Source of the DNA: Candidatus Obscuribacterales bacterium
Lineage (GTDB): Bacteria; Cyanobacteriota; Vampirovibrionia; Obscuribacterales; Obscuribacteraceae
Assembly: GCA_020054205.1 (NCBI GenBank)
Contig: JAGVLS010000025.1
Coordinates: forward strand, 19,923-83,922
Direction: 5' to 3'
DNA: 64,000 nt
A program made the position numbers and the translations under genes. The notes under the pieces are model-generated. The model made no database searches. It saw nothing but the letters and a program-made list of their open reading frames with translations, and was not told the origin of the DNA. Positions 8,564 to 17,783 of this stretch are shown here, one piece after another. Numbering within the stretch: position 1 is the stretch's first letter; each line of letters starts with the position of its first letter.

Positions 8564-9835
8564 ATGATTGATTTAAAAATAATTCGTGAAAGTAAAGAAG
8601 AAGTAGAAAAAGCGTTAGCTAGACGCAATGGTGGTTTTTCAATTAGTCCATTAATAGAAATCGATACTGAATATCGAAAAGCTTTATCTGAATGGGAAGC
8701 TCTTAATCGTCGAGTCAATGAAATATCTGAATTGTTTAAAACGGGCAAAGTAGCAAAAGATCAAATGGATGCTATGCGTCAAGAAACAAAAGATATAAAA
8801 CAAAAACAAAAAGATATTGATCGATTAAAAGCTAATTTGGAAGAAAAACTTTCTAATACCCATCTTGCTATTCCTAATTTACCTGATTCGTCGGTTCCAG
8901 ATGGTATAGATGAGACATTTAATGTAGAGTTGAAAAAATGGGGCGATATTCCTAAAATAGATAATCCGAAGCATCATTATGAAATTGGAGAAGCTTTAGG
9001 CATATTTGATTTTGAACGTGGTGTAAAAGTTGCTGAATCGCGTTTTACGGTATTAATGGATTATGGCGCAAAAATAGAGCGAGCTTTGATGAATCTTATG
9101 CTCGACTTACAGTCAAAAAAAGGTTATCGCGAAGTTTTTCCTCCCATTTTGGTAAATAGAAATTGTCTTATTGGTACTGGTCAATTACCAAAATTTGAAG
9201 GGGATTATTATAAATGTGCTGATGATGAGCTTTACCTTGTACCAACAGCTGAAGTACCAGTTACAAATTTATATCGTGATGAAATAATTGAAGCCGATAA
9301 ACTTCCCATTTATCATTGTGCTTATACGCCTAATTTTAGGCGTGAGGCAGGTTCAGCTGGTAAAGACACTCGCGGTTATATTAGGCAACATCAATTCAAC
9401 AAAGTAGAAATAGTTAAATTTTGTCTGCCAGAAAATTCAAATGAAGAACATGAGTCTTTAACAAGAGATGCAGAAGCTGTGCTTGAAGTTTTGAATTTAC
9501 CTTATCGACGCGTTATTTTATGTGCTGGTGACTTAGGTTTTTCAGCTGCTAAATGTTATGACATAGAAGTATGGTTTCCTGCACAAAATAAATATCGTGA
9601 AATAAGCTCTTGCAGTAATTTTAAAGACTTTCAAGCTCGGCGTGCTAATTTGCGTTATCGTCCGGCAGATGGTGGCAAACCTAAGTATATGCATACTTTA
9701 AATGGTTCTGGATTAGCTATCGGCAGAACAATGGCAGCTATTTTGGAAAATTATCAACAACCTGATGGTTCAATCATGATTCCAGAAGCTTTGATTCCAT
9801 ATTTGGGTGGTGTAAATAAAATCGCCCCAAATTAA
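8564..9835 (+). CDS. serS: Seryl-tRNA synthetase
   Basis: It charges tRNA-Ser (and selenocysteine tRNA where present). 423 residues, full length. The N-terminal coiled-coil arm covers about residues 25-105. The class II core has motif 2 (NFRREAGSAGKDTRG, with RQHQFNKVE) and motif 3 (NGSGLAIGRTMAAILE). ATG start at 8564; no strong ribosome binding site is visible. Confidence 0.98.
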   Translation: MIDLKIIRESKEEVEKALARRNGGFSISPLIEIDTEYRKALSEWEALNRRVNEISELFKTGKVAKDQMDAMRQETKDIKQKQKDIDRLKANLEEKLSNTHLAIPNLPDSSVPDGIDETFNVELKKWGDIPKIDNPKHHYEIGEALGIFDFERGVKVAESRFTVLMDYGAKIERALMNLMLDLQSKKGYREVFPPILVNRNCLIGTGQLPKFEGDYYKCADDELYLVPTAEVPVTNLYRDEIIEADKLPIYHCAYTPNFRREAGSAGKDTRGYIRQHQFNKVEIVKFCLPENSNEEHESLTRDAEAVLEVLNLPYRRVILCAGDLGFSAAKCYDIEVWFPAQNKYREISSCSNFKDFQARRANLRYRPADGGKPKYMHTLNGSGLAIGRTMAAILENYQQPDGSIMIPEALIPYLGGVNKIAPN

Positions 9836-9837
9836 TT

Positions 9838-9867
9838 AAAAGTGTCTATGCGACTAGACGCTTTTGT
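9838..9867 (+). terminator. Rho-independent terminator after serS
   Basis: AGTGTCTA (9841-9848) pairs with TAGACGCT (9855-9862) in an 8-bp stem with one G-U pair and a 6-base loop, preceded by AAA and followed by TTTTGT. It ends the serS transcript and separates it from hicAB. Confidence 0.7.
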
Positions 9868-9880
9868 GCTAACCTGAGGT

Positions 9881-10084
9881 ATGAGAGCACGTGAGTTGCT
9901 AAAACTTCTAAGGTCTAGAGGATGTATGAAAATACGCCAGAGAGGTTCACATGTTAGGATTAAATGTGGAGTATGTCATACAACGATTCCTGTGCATACT
10001 GGTGAAGATTTAGGGACAGGACTTTTATCAAAAATAAAACGAGACCTAGAACCCTGTTTAGGAAAAGGATGGCTTAGTCAATGA
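9881..10084 (+). CDS. hicA: HicA-family mRNA interferase toxin
   Basis: 67 residues, typical HicA length. It starts RARELLKLLRSRG and carries the catalytic His in RQRGSHVRI, within the double-stranded-RNA-binding-like fold. A C-terminal LLSKIKRDL helix follows. HicA toxins cleave mRNA in ribosome-independent fashion and are neutralised by HicB. The stop overlaps the hicB start by 4 bp (ATGA). GAGGT directly abuts the ATG, so initiation may be weak. Confidence 0.92.
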   Translation: MRARELLKLLRSRGCMKIRQRGSHVRIKCGVCHTTIPVHTGEDLGTGLLSKIKRDLEPCLGKGWLSQ

Positions 10085-10467
10085 AGTACACCGTAACATA
10101 TGAAAAGGACAGAACAGGCTGGTGGATAGCTTCTGTTAAACAATTGCGCGGATGTCATACTCAAGGGCGTACTATTGAACAAGCGCGTAAGAGAATTAAA
10201 GAGGCGCTTGGATTGTTTGTTAATAATGCAGATAAAGCGATACTTATTGAGAATATAAAACTTCCCCAAAATGTCAATCAAATTCTGGCAAAATTATCAG
10301 CTACCAGAAAAAAAGCTGAACAAGAATCAGAAAGACTTTCTGATCTTACTGCAGAGGCAGCCTGTATGTTAACTGAAGATCTTAATATGAGTGTCAGAGA
10401 CGCTGGAGCGGTTTTGGGATTATCTCATCAACGTGTTCACCAACTTGTTGCTTCTCACGATAAATAA
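10081..10467 (+). CDS. hicB: HicB-family antitoxin with C-terminal DNA-binding domain
   Basis: 128 residues. The N-terminal half is the partial RNase H fold of HicB (YTVTYEKDRTGWWIASVKQLRGCHTQG). The C-terminal half, after a Lys/Glu helix, is an HTH/XRE-like domain (SVRDAGAVLGLSHQRVHQLV) that would repress the operon. The toxin-first order with ATGA overlap is usual for hicAB. Confidence 0.92.
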   Translation: MKYTVTYEKDRTGWWIASVKQLRGCHTQGRTIEQARKRIKEALGLFVNNADKAILIENIKLPQNVNQILAKLSATRKKAEQESERLSDLTAEAACMLTEDLNMSVRDAGAVLGLSHQRVHQLVASHDK

Positions 10468-10544
10468 ATACTTTAGTGCATACCTTGCAAATTTAAAGCA
10501 GCAATTGGCACAAAATTGCACTTGCAAAAGGACTGACTGACAGC

Positions 10545-10790
10545 TTATGACCCTTCTGGCTCGCCTGGAGTAATTGTCAGACTGACCAGGCTAGCCGCGA
10601 GCCGTCCTGACAAGCCAAAACAATCATCCAGCACCAGATCGATTCCACTTTCAATTGGACTTATGGACAATCCGAAAATAACGTTCTGATGATTGAATCC
10701 ATTCAGCTCTAGCTCTTGTATTTTTTGCAGTGTGAATATCACGACTACGTGCTTGTCTGGTACAAAGGGAGAGGGCTTGACTTTGCTCAT
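10545..10790 (-). CDS. Small orphan, possibly Imm50-like
   Basis: 81 residues, ATG start, no good ribosome binding site. The wording 'FTLQKIQELELNGFNHQNVIFGL' followed by 'LVLDDCFGLSGRLAASLVSL' reminds me of Imm50-type immunity proteins, but the protein is shorter than I expect for that family and may be a truncated copy. The 60 bases at 10561-10620 are 36/60 G+C, clearly richer than neighbours (22/60 at 10681-10740), which may mean transfer. It is divergent from pdxR, and its start lies 16 bp from the first ATTGGCTGG box, so it shares that control region. Confidence 0.5.
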   Translation of the reverse strand: MSKVKPSPFVPDKHVVVIFTLQKIQELELNGFNHQNVIFGLSISPIESGIDLVLDDCFGLSGRLAASLVSLTITPGEPEGS

Positions 10791-10805
10791 GATATCTTAC
10801 TGACG

Positions 10806-10956
10806 ATTGGCTGGATTGCCAAACCAGCCAATTCTTTGATAAGCTATTAAATGGTGGCTAAATGGCTGGATAAAACGATAGTAATGCAACCAAATTGGCT
10901 GGTTTGGCAAGTAAAAGCCATTAAATAATGGGTGGAAATAAATGAATTGGCTGGAT
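10806..10956. promoter_or_regulatory. ATTGGCTGG operator array, probable PdxR sites
   Basis: The 9-mer ATTGGCTGG occurs in direct orientation at 10806-10814, 10894-10902 and 10946-10954, with an 8/9 copy at 10861-10869, and inverted (CCAGCCAAT) at 10824-10832. The copies at 10824 and 10894 lie inside a longer perfect 18-bp inverted repeat: TTGCCAAACCAGCCAATT (10816-10833) and its complement (10893-10910), 59 bp apart. The last copy overlaps codons 2-5 of pdxR. MocR-type regulators are known to bind repeated sites near their own gene and their target; that PdxR is the ligand here is inferred from position. Confidence 0.6.
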
Positions 10957-12522
10957 ATCTTAGGTTCTATTACTAAAGAGCGCAATCGTAAAAGCCCTTT
11001 ATATGTACGTTTAGTGAATAAAATAAGTGATTGTATAGAAAATGGACAATTGTCACCTAGTGAAAAATTACCAGCGGATAGGGAATTAGCACTAATTTTA
11101 AAATTAGATCGTTCAACTATTGCTCGAGCTTACGATGAATTGGAAGCAAAAGGCTTAGTTGAAAGTCATGTCGGTAGAGGAACATTTGTCAAAGCTAAGA
11201 GTACAAGTCCTGCCAATGATTTTGCTACAAAATCTATTCAAAGCAATATCAATACATGGCAAGACAAATTTTCTAGTTTTAGCCAAAATATTGCCGCTAT
11301 ATTTGATCGGCAAACAACACCTGCAAGCATTAACCCTAATCTAATTTCGTTTGCTGCAGGAGCTCCTTCGCTTGAATTTTTCCCGCAAAAAGATTTTCAA
11401 GATATTGTGCAAGAACTTTTACACTCTGATAAAGCACTAGAAATGTTTTCTTATAGTCAACCAGAAGGACATGCTGCTTTAAGGGCTCAAGTTATTAAAT
11501 ATCTTTCTGAACAAAATGTAAAAGCTAGCGAAGAAGAAATATTAATCGTTGGTGGCTCGCAGCAAGGTATTGATTTAATTGCCCGGACTTTAATTGATAA
11601 TAACGATCCAGTATTGATTGAAAATCCATCATATTTTTGGGCAATTTGTAATTTTTTAGCTTTAGGTGCTCGTTGTATTCCTATTCCTTATAATGATCAA
11701 GACAATGATCAAAGGTTAAGACTGGATGTATTAGAAGATAATATGTCTAGGCAAAGAGCTAAATTATTTTATGTCATGCCTTCATTCCAGAATCCAACTG
11801 GTAAAACTTTATCTGAACAAGAACGCAAACAAGTTTTGGAATTGGCAAAATATTATCGAGTAGCAATACTAGAAGACAATTTTGTTGGTGATTTATTTTA
11901 CGAGACAAAACCAGCCCCCTCTCTAAAAGAATTAGATAGAGGTGGTGACACTGTCATTTATCAAGGTACTTTTTCTAAAGCCTTATGCCCCGGATTGCGA
12001 TTGGGCTGGATAGTGGCACCGGGGGATATTACCAAACGCTTACTTTTAGCTAAGCGAACTTGTGATCTCTCTACTAATTCAATGGCGCAAATAATTGTAG
12101 CGGAATATTTAAGTCGTGGTCTTTACGATGGGCATTTAAATACAATACGCAAACAATATAAAATACGTCGTGATGTCATGTGTAAAATGCTTGCTGAAGC
12201 CTTTCCTCACGAATGGACTTTCCAAAAACCAGAGGGTGGAATGTTTGTTTGGGCCAAACTGAAAGAAGGTTATTCAGCACGTGAATTTCTTGCTTATGCA
12301 GAAAAAGAAGGTGTTACTTTTAGTCCTGGCGATATTTTCTTTAATGGTTCTGGGCCAAAAGAATATTTGAGACTTTCATTTATTCAAAACAGTCCAGAAT
12401 TAATTGAAGAAGGTATAGCACGGCTTACTCGTGCTTATAAAACTTATGTATTAAGTCGTAAGCGTTTTGCTAAATCATCTGATAAAGATAATTTGGCTCA
12501 AAATCAAGAAATGTTTGTTTAA
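10942..12522 (+). CDS. pdxR: MocR/GntR-family regulator of vitamin B6 synthesis
   Basis: 526 residues. N-terminal GntR winged helix (about 15-85: [11 protein letters not shown] ... LPADRELA ... [26 protein letters not shown]) fused to a fold-type I aminotransferase-like domain. The PLP lysine is K346 in [10 protein letters not shown], and NPTGKTL is present. MocR proteins use this domain to sense PLP. It is called PdxR because pdxS and pdxT follow on the same strand with 22 bp between, so all three are probably one transcript. GGGTGG lies six bases before ATG. pdxR is more often divergent from pdxST; co-direction is less usual. An unusually long C-terminal tail of about 20 residues extends past the family end. 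Confidence 0.88.
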   Translation: MNWLDILGSITKERNRKSPLYVRLVNKISDCIENGQLSPSEKLPADRELALILKLDRSTIARAYDELEAKGLVESHVGRGTFVKAKSTSPANDFATKSIQSNINTWQDKFSSFSQNIAAIFDRQTTPASINPNLISFAAGAPSLEFFPQKDFQDIVQELLHSDKALEMFSYSQPEGHAALRAQVIKYLSEQNVKASEEEILIVGGSQQGIDLIARTLIDNNDPVLIENPSYFWAICNFLALGARCIPIPYNDQDNDQRLRLDVLEDNMSRQRAKLFYVMPSFQNPTGKTLSEQERKQVLELAKYYRVAILEDNFVGDLFYETKPAPSLKELDRGGDTVIYQGTFSKALCPGLRLGWIVAPGDITKRLLLAKRTCDLSTNSMAQIIVAEYLSRGLYDGHLNTIRKQYKIRRDVMCKMLAEAFPHEWTFQKPEGGMFVWAKLKEGYSAREFLAYAEKEGVTFSPGDIFFNGSGPKEYLRLSFIQNSPELIEEGIARLTRAYKTYVLSRKRFAKSSDKDNLAQNQEMFV

Positions 12523-12544
12523 ACTAAAGATAGAGGTGAAAGAT

Positions 12545-13456
<912 letters not shown>

Positions 13457-13457
13457 A

Positions 13458-14090
13458 ATGGTAAATACATTTACAGTTGGCATTCTTGGCTTGCAAGGTG
13501 ATTTTAAAGAACACCAAAATATGATTGAGCGTCTTGGTGCTAAATCAATTGTAGTTAAACATATTAGTCAATTGGATAGCATTGATGGCTTAATTATTCC
13601 TGGTGGTGAATCAACAGCTATTGCTAAATTAACGGAAGATGCAGCAGTAGATATTTTCGAAGCTATGCACAATAAAATATTGGCAGGCATGCCTGTTTAT
13701 GGCACTTGTATGGGTTCAATATTTTTAGCAAAAGATATTGAAGGCTCATGCCAAGGACGTTTAGCCTTAATGGATATTACAGTTAAGCGCAACGCTTTTG
13801 GTCCCCAAAAATTTAGTCGAGAACAAGAGATTGTAATTCCTATTTTAGGACCAGAACCATTTCCAGCCGTTTTTATTCGAGCACCAATTATCACTTCATG
13901 TAAAAGTAGTGTTGTGATTTTAGCGCGCATTAACGAAGGTATTATTATGGCTCGGCAAAATAATATGCTTATTACTTCTTTCCATCCAGAAATCACTGAT
14001 GATATGAGAGTACATCAATACTTTTTGTCTATGCTTGAATCTAATAAGCTAACAAATTTTTCAGAGTTTGTTTATTTAAATCGCTCTTGA
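13458..14090 (+). CDS. pdxT: Pyridoxal 5'-phosphate synthase glutaminase PdxT
   Basis: It hydrolyses glutamine and feeds ammonia to PdxS. 210 residues. Oxyanion motif PGGEST at 48-53, nucleophile Cys84 in YGTCMGS, and His176/Glu178 in SFHPEI complete the class I glutaminase triad. ATG at 13458 lies one base after the pdxS stop, with GAGGA seven bases upstream. The C-terminal ~20 residues are longer than usual and overlap the convergent gene at 14072 by 19 bp. Confidence 0.97.
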   Translation: MVNTFTVGILGLQGDFKEHQNMIERLGAKSIVVKHISQLDSIDGLIIPGGESTAIAKLTEDAAVDIFEAMHNKILAGMPVYGTCMGSIFLAKDIEGSCQGRLALMDITVKRNAFGPQKFSREQEIVIPILGPEPFPAVFIRAPIITSCKSSVVILARINEGIIMARQNNMLITSFHPEITDDMRVHQYFLSMLESNKLTNFSEFVYLNRS

Positions 14091-14590
14091 TTTTTTTCTA
14101 AAATAGCTTTTGTTCCAGAATGACAGCAGCTAAGGCAAACCCCATCTTCGGCAATAAAATGTTTTTTGGACTGCGCTAATTTGAGCATAATTATCGTTCC
14201 TAAAGCAGGATCATTGCAAAAACGATGTAATGATCCAACTACTATGCCGTCTAATCCTTTAGGACTAGAGCAATTGCAGGGGGCAAAAGCTAAAGTTAAC
14301 CAATCTTCAATGCCAAGCAACGCGTTGGGCATCGGTTTTAAATCACATTGAGAGCAAATTAAATGACGAAAAGCATTCCATAAACCAGGGCGAATAGGGT
14401 TATTTTCTAATCCAATGTCTATTTCATACTCTTTTAACGTAAAGCCGCCATAAATACATTTGCGTTGTAACATTTCGACTGCAATATCATTTTTAGTAAT
14501 TGGTCTGGCAGTTAATAAATAACCAATCAATTGTAGTCTATGAGCAATATTGCGACCTTCAAAAGGTCTTTTTGTGGTTAAACTAGTCAT
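14072..14590 (-). CDS. Cys-rich protein of unknown function
   Basis: 172 residues from ATG at 14590 (a GTG at 14620 would add ten). I do not recognise it. Cysteines come in pairs or clusters: CSQC, CNCSS and CLSCC with a nearby His, a pattern that suggests zinc or an iron-sulfur site. The first part is helical and basic (RPFEGRNIAHRLQLIGYLL). Its 3' end overlaps pdxT by 19 bp on the opposite strand. No signal peptide is present. Confidence 0.6.
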   Translation of the reverse strand: MTSLTTKRPFEGRNIAHRLQLIGYLLTARPITKNDIAVEMLQRKCIYGGFTLKEYEIDIGLENNPIRPGLWNAFRHLICSQCDLKPMPNALLGIEDWLTLAFAPCNCSSPKGLDGIVVGSLHRFCNDPALGTIIMLKLAQSKKHFIAEDGVCLSCCHSGTKAILEKNQERFK

Positions 14591-14688
14591 ATTTTTGTTG
14601 AAAACCTTATGATTTACCACTTTTGATCATAAAGGACATATTTCCAACATGAAAATTGGATTTGCCTAAAAAATAAATGAGGGTCTTA

Positions 14689-16407
14689 CTAGTTGCTTAT
14701 TAAAGCTAGCCGATCTTTACCGATATTGTTATAGTTTTTAAAAATGTACCCAACTGTAAGTGTATGAGCTGTGTAGGGACCTTCTTGTACTATTTTTACT
14801 TTGTCAGCAATATCTTTAGGTAATTCGGATAAGATTGTTTGAGGCACAATAATTAAAGCTGGTTTTGGTCGCTTGATAAAATGAATTAGGCTGTTTATAT
14901 CGTTAATTTTAAATGGCTCTTTATCAGTTTGATATGTGATTTCATCAATCCAATTTTCAATTGTTTTATAAACACAAATGTCAGTGTTATTAGAACTATA
15001 TTTGATATTGCTACAAAAATTTAAAACTGATTGTTGCCTAAATATAATAGGCAAAAAGTTATGAGCAATCATGCTGCTTAATAACAATATTGATATGCCA
15101 GAGAATATAAAAGCTTGTGAATAGTTTTTTTGCTTATTTGCTTTGCTAATTAACAGAAATGTAGCAAATAATATTATTGGAATAAAAATCCATTGAAATA
15201 AATGATCAAACAAATTACTTGATGAAGCTAGAAAGACAAATCCAATGCTTGTCACTAAAAACAATATGCTTATGCAAGAGCTGATTATTTTAACGACAGA
15301 GCTTTCTTTGTTGCTAGCTAATTCTATTAAGTATTTACCGGCTAAAATGGCTGCTGCTGGGTAGCAAGGTAAAGCATAATAATCTATTTTTCCCCGTGAA
15401 ATACTAAAGAAGCCAATTACAGTAACAAGCCAAAGCCATAAATAAAGCTCTATTGGTACAACCTTTGCATTTGATTTAAAATTAGAGATGTATTTTTTTA
15501 AAGCAAATGGCAAACAAATAGACCAGGGTAAAAAGCCAAGCGTGAAAGCTGATAACATAAACCAAACAGGACGATGAGAATCATAAGTTGATCCAGCAAA
15601 TCGTTGTAAATTTTCCCGAATGAAAAAATAAGATAAAGCACCTATGCCATTTTCTTGGAATGCAGCATAAAACCATGGGCTACATGCTAGGACTAAAATA
15701 ATAGAAGAAACAGCAATATGTTTGATGCTAAGCTTTGTCCAATTTTTGCTTACAGTTAAATAAATAACAAAAAATAAGCCAGGCAAAACAATACCAATAG
15801 GTCCTTTAGTTAAAAAAGCTAATCCCATAGATAAAGAAGCTAAATAAAGGTAGCAATGACGATATTTGTTGGCATGGCAGCTAGCGTAAAGCAAGCTAAG
15901 TGTAATTGTGTCAAACAAAACTAATAACATATCGGACATGCATAATGTGGCAAAAGATATGTACATAAATGAGCTGGCTAGACATAATGCAGACAATACG
16001 CCACTTTTAAAATTCAATGAACGATAAGCAACCAATCCAGTTATTGTCACTGTACTAAGGGCAGCTAATACCGATGGTATACGCGAGGCAAAATGGCTGA
16101 TGCCAAAAAATTTGTAGCTAAGAGCTATAAGCCAATAAGTCAAAATTGGTTTATCAAAAAATGGAATGCTGTGATATAAAGGCGTAATTATATTATCGCT
16201 CTTAAGCATTTCCCTTGTACATTCTGCAAAAAATACTTCTGCCCGACTAAATTTTATGCAATTAATAGCTATCATTATGTAAGCAATTGCTGCTAACAAA
16301 ACTATGAAAGCTAAGTTGTATATAAACAAACTTAGTCTTTGCTGGCTATGTTCTCTATAAGCAGTATTTGTACTTGCTTTATTTTGTTTACTGGCAGTGG
16401 AAATCAA
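14689..16407 (-). CDS. ArnT-like (GT83/PMT) membrane glycosyltransferase
   Basis: 572 residues. After the first membrane helix comes the diagnostic loop: SRAEVFFAECTREML, then FFDKPILTYWLIAL, as in ArnT-type enzymes that move a sugar from undecaprenyl phosphate to lipid A or other envelope acceptors on the outer face of the inner membrane. About eleven to twelve hydrophobic helices follow, then a soluble C-terminal part of about 110 residues. Start is TTG with AGGGTAAG upstream. Donor and acceptor cannot be read from sequence. It stands alone, with no other lipid A modification gene near. Confidence 0.88.
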   Translation of the reverse strand: MISTASKQNKASTNTAYREHSQQRLSLFIYNLAFIVLLAAIAYIMIAINCIKFSRAEVFFAECTREMLKSDNIITPLYHSIPFFDKPILTYWLIALSYKFFGISHFASRIPSVLAALSTVTITGLVAYRSLNFKSGVLSALCLASSFMYISFATLCMSDMLLVLFDTITLSLLYASCHANKYRHCYLYLASLSMGLAFLTKGPIGIVLPGLFFVIYLTVSKNWTKLSIKHIAVSSIILVLACSPWFYAAFQENGIGALSYFFIRENLQRFAGSTYDSHRPVWFMLSAFTLGFLPWSICLPFALKKYISNFKSNAKVVPIELYLWLWLVTVIGFFSISRGKIDYYALPCYPAAAILAGKYLIELASNKESSVVKIISSCISILFLVTSIGFVFLASSSNLFDHLFQWIFIPIILFATFLLISKANKQKNYSQAFIFSGISILLLSSMIAHNFLPIIFRQQSVLNFCSNIKYSSNNTDICVYKTIENWIDEITYQTDKEPFKINDINSLIHFIKRPKPALIIVPQTILSELPKDIADKVKIVQEGPYTAHTLTVGYIFKNYNNIGKDRLALISN

Positions 16408-16557
16408 TCAGTTCTTACCCTATTTATAAGCTTTTAATAATTGCTTAGGCATAAAGAGGAATTATGATGTTTATTCTCTAAAAATAACAGGTTATATGTC
16501 TAAGATTTGCTTAGTTCATTAAGAAGCTTAAAATTCATGGGAATTATACGTATGAAG

Positions 16558-16569
16558 GGGGAATTCCCC
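16558..16569. promoter_or_regulatory. Perfect 12-bp palindrome GGGGAATTCCCC, possible operator
   Basis: The palindrome ends three bases before the -35 element of the promoter at 16573. A G-rich palindrome is unusual in this AT-rich gap. The position fits a repressor or activator site; the protein is unknown. Confidence 0.4.
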
Positions 16570-16572
16570 TAA

Positions 16573-16602
16573 TTGACTTGAATATAGATAGAAACATATG
16601 AT
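16573..16602 (+). promoter_or_regulatory. Putative sigma70 promoter of the 16656 gene
   Basis: TTGACT (16573-16578), 18 bp, TATGAT (16597-16602). The transcript would begin near 16609 with a leader of about 47 bases. Each box has one mismatch to consensus. Confidence 0.55.
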
Positions 16603-16655
16603 TGGCTCTTGTAAAGAAGTGCTTTTCTCTGTTTTACTAGTTGGGATGAATATTT

Positions 16656-17783
16656 ATGTCACATTCTGAAAGTCAATTAAATAATTTGTCTCACGGCAAC
16701 TTTCTTCTTTCGCCGGCATTGGAATTTAAACCAATTTTGCAAGAAGATGTGGAAAGTGAATTTAAAAAAGCAGAAATGTCGGTAAGCACTGTTCAATCAC
16801 GGTATACGAACGCTTTGAAAGGTGTTCATGATTATGCAGCTAAAGCTTGTGAATGGCTCAATAACATAAGTCCTAGCCCAGTGAAAGAAACACAATTAGC
16901 TAATGTATTATCATGCCTTGAACATTTACTAAGTAAAATTGATAAATGGAAACAACCGTCTAGTTGGTTTAGACTGGATGAAAGAACTGCAATTATAAAC
17001 GACAATAATATGAATACCGAACAGGTAGCAAATTTTGATGATTGGTATAGTAAGGTATGTACGCCGTTTGAAGATAATAGCGAAGCAGATGCTCAAACAA
17101 AGCTCAATATTATTGAGTTGCATCTAAAACAAAGAGTAGCAGTAGAAAGTGTAAAAAATTATTTGCGCCATCGCTCAGAAGTATTGGCAGTAATAAGCCC
17201 GATTGTGCAAAAAGGTTTTGATTTATTATCCTCTGGCGAGCTTCCCGATGGCAAACTTATTCCTTCTGGTTCAGACATGATTGTTTTTGTAAAAAAAATA
17301 ATAAAAGCTAACGACAAGGAAGAAATGGTAATAGTGCCATTTGCTCGAGATGGACAATACTTACAGCGTTTTGACATGGATAAAGTACAAAGTGGTATGA
17401 AAAAAGATGCTTTAATCATGCAATTTGGACCAGAGAAATTAAGTGTGCAAGATTTATATGCTTTTCGTTCGGATTATGATCCGGGTCGTCTGATTTTAGC
17501 TAAACGTGAAAAAATGGAACAAGTTGGTTTTGCTATATTAAGACCAGGTGGACATTACGGCAAAAATATTCTTTATATGGACGGTGAAATACCAGATGGT
17601 TTTAAAGCTGACAATGAAACAGGCTCTGGTACAAATACTGGTATTATCTATAACCTTTTAAGACGTGTGCATAAGATTCCACAATCATCAAAATTTAGGA
17701 CCAATAAAGAAATTGATGCAACTTGTTTGAATGTAAATAACGAACAAGCTAATCTAAATTTGCCGCAAGCAAAACTAGGTTAG
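16656..17783 (+). CDS. Unknown soluble protein
   Basis: 375 residues; no family recognised. The first half (about 30-200) is helical with long amphipathic stretches and looks coiled. The second half is mixed: 'MIVFVKKIIKANDKEEMVIVPFARDGQYLQRFDMDKV' type strands, then 'VGFAILRPGGHYGKNILYMDGEIPDGF', which could be a small beta domain. There is no signal peptide or membrane helix. It has its own promoter and a neighbouring palindrome. Its 3' end overlaps the convergent DAHP synthase by 9 bp. Confidence 0.75.
   Translation: MSHSESQLNNLSHGNFLLSPALEFKPILQEDVESEFKKAEMSVSTVQSRYTNALKGVHDYAAKACEWLNNISPSPVKETQLANVLSCLEHLLSKIDKWKQPSSWFRLDERTAIINDNNMNTEQVANFDDWYSKVCTPFEDNSEADAQTKLNIIELHLKQRVAVESVKNYLRHRSEVLAVISPIVQKGFDLLSSGELPDGKLIPSGSDMIVFVKKIIKANDKEEMVIVPFARDGQYLQRFDMDKVQSGMKKDALIMQFGPEKLSVQDLYAFRSDYDPGRLILAKREKMEQVGFAILRPGGHYGKNILYMDGEIPDGFKADNETGSGTNTGIIYNLLRRVHKIPQSSKFRTNKEIDATCLNVNNEQANLNLPQAKLG

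Noticed and set aside
8476..8748. N-terminal extension of the YraN-type gene
   Set aside because: It would overlap serS in opposite orientation and is not in the family; the ATG at 8475 gives the normal N-terminus.
12467..12544. Upstream extension of pdxS
   Set aside because: It lies within pdxR and has no homology; GAGGTG marks the ATG at 12545.
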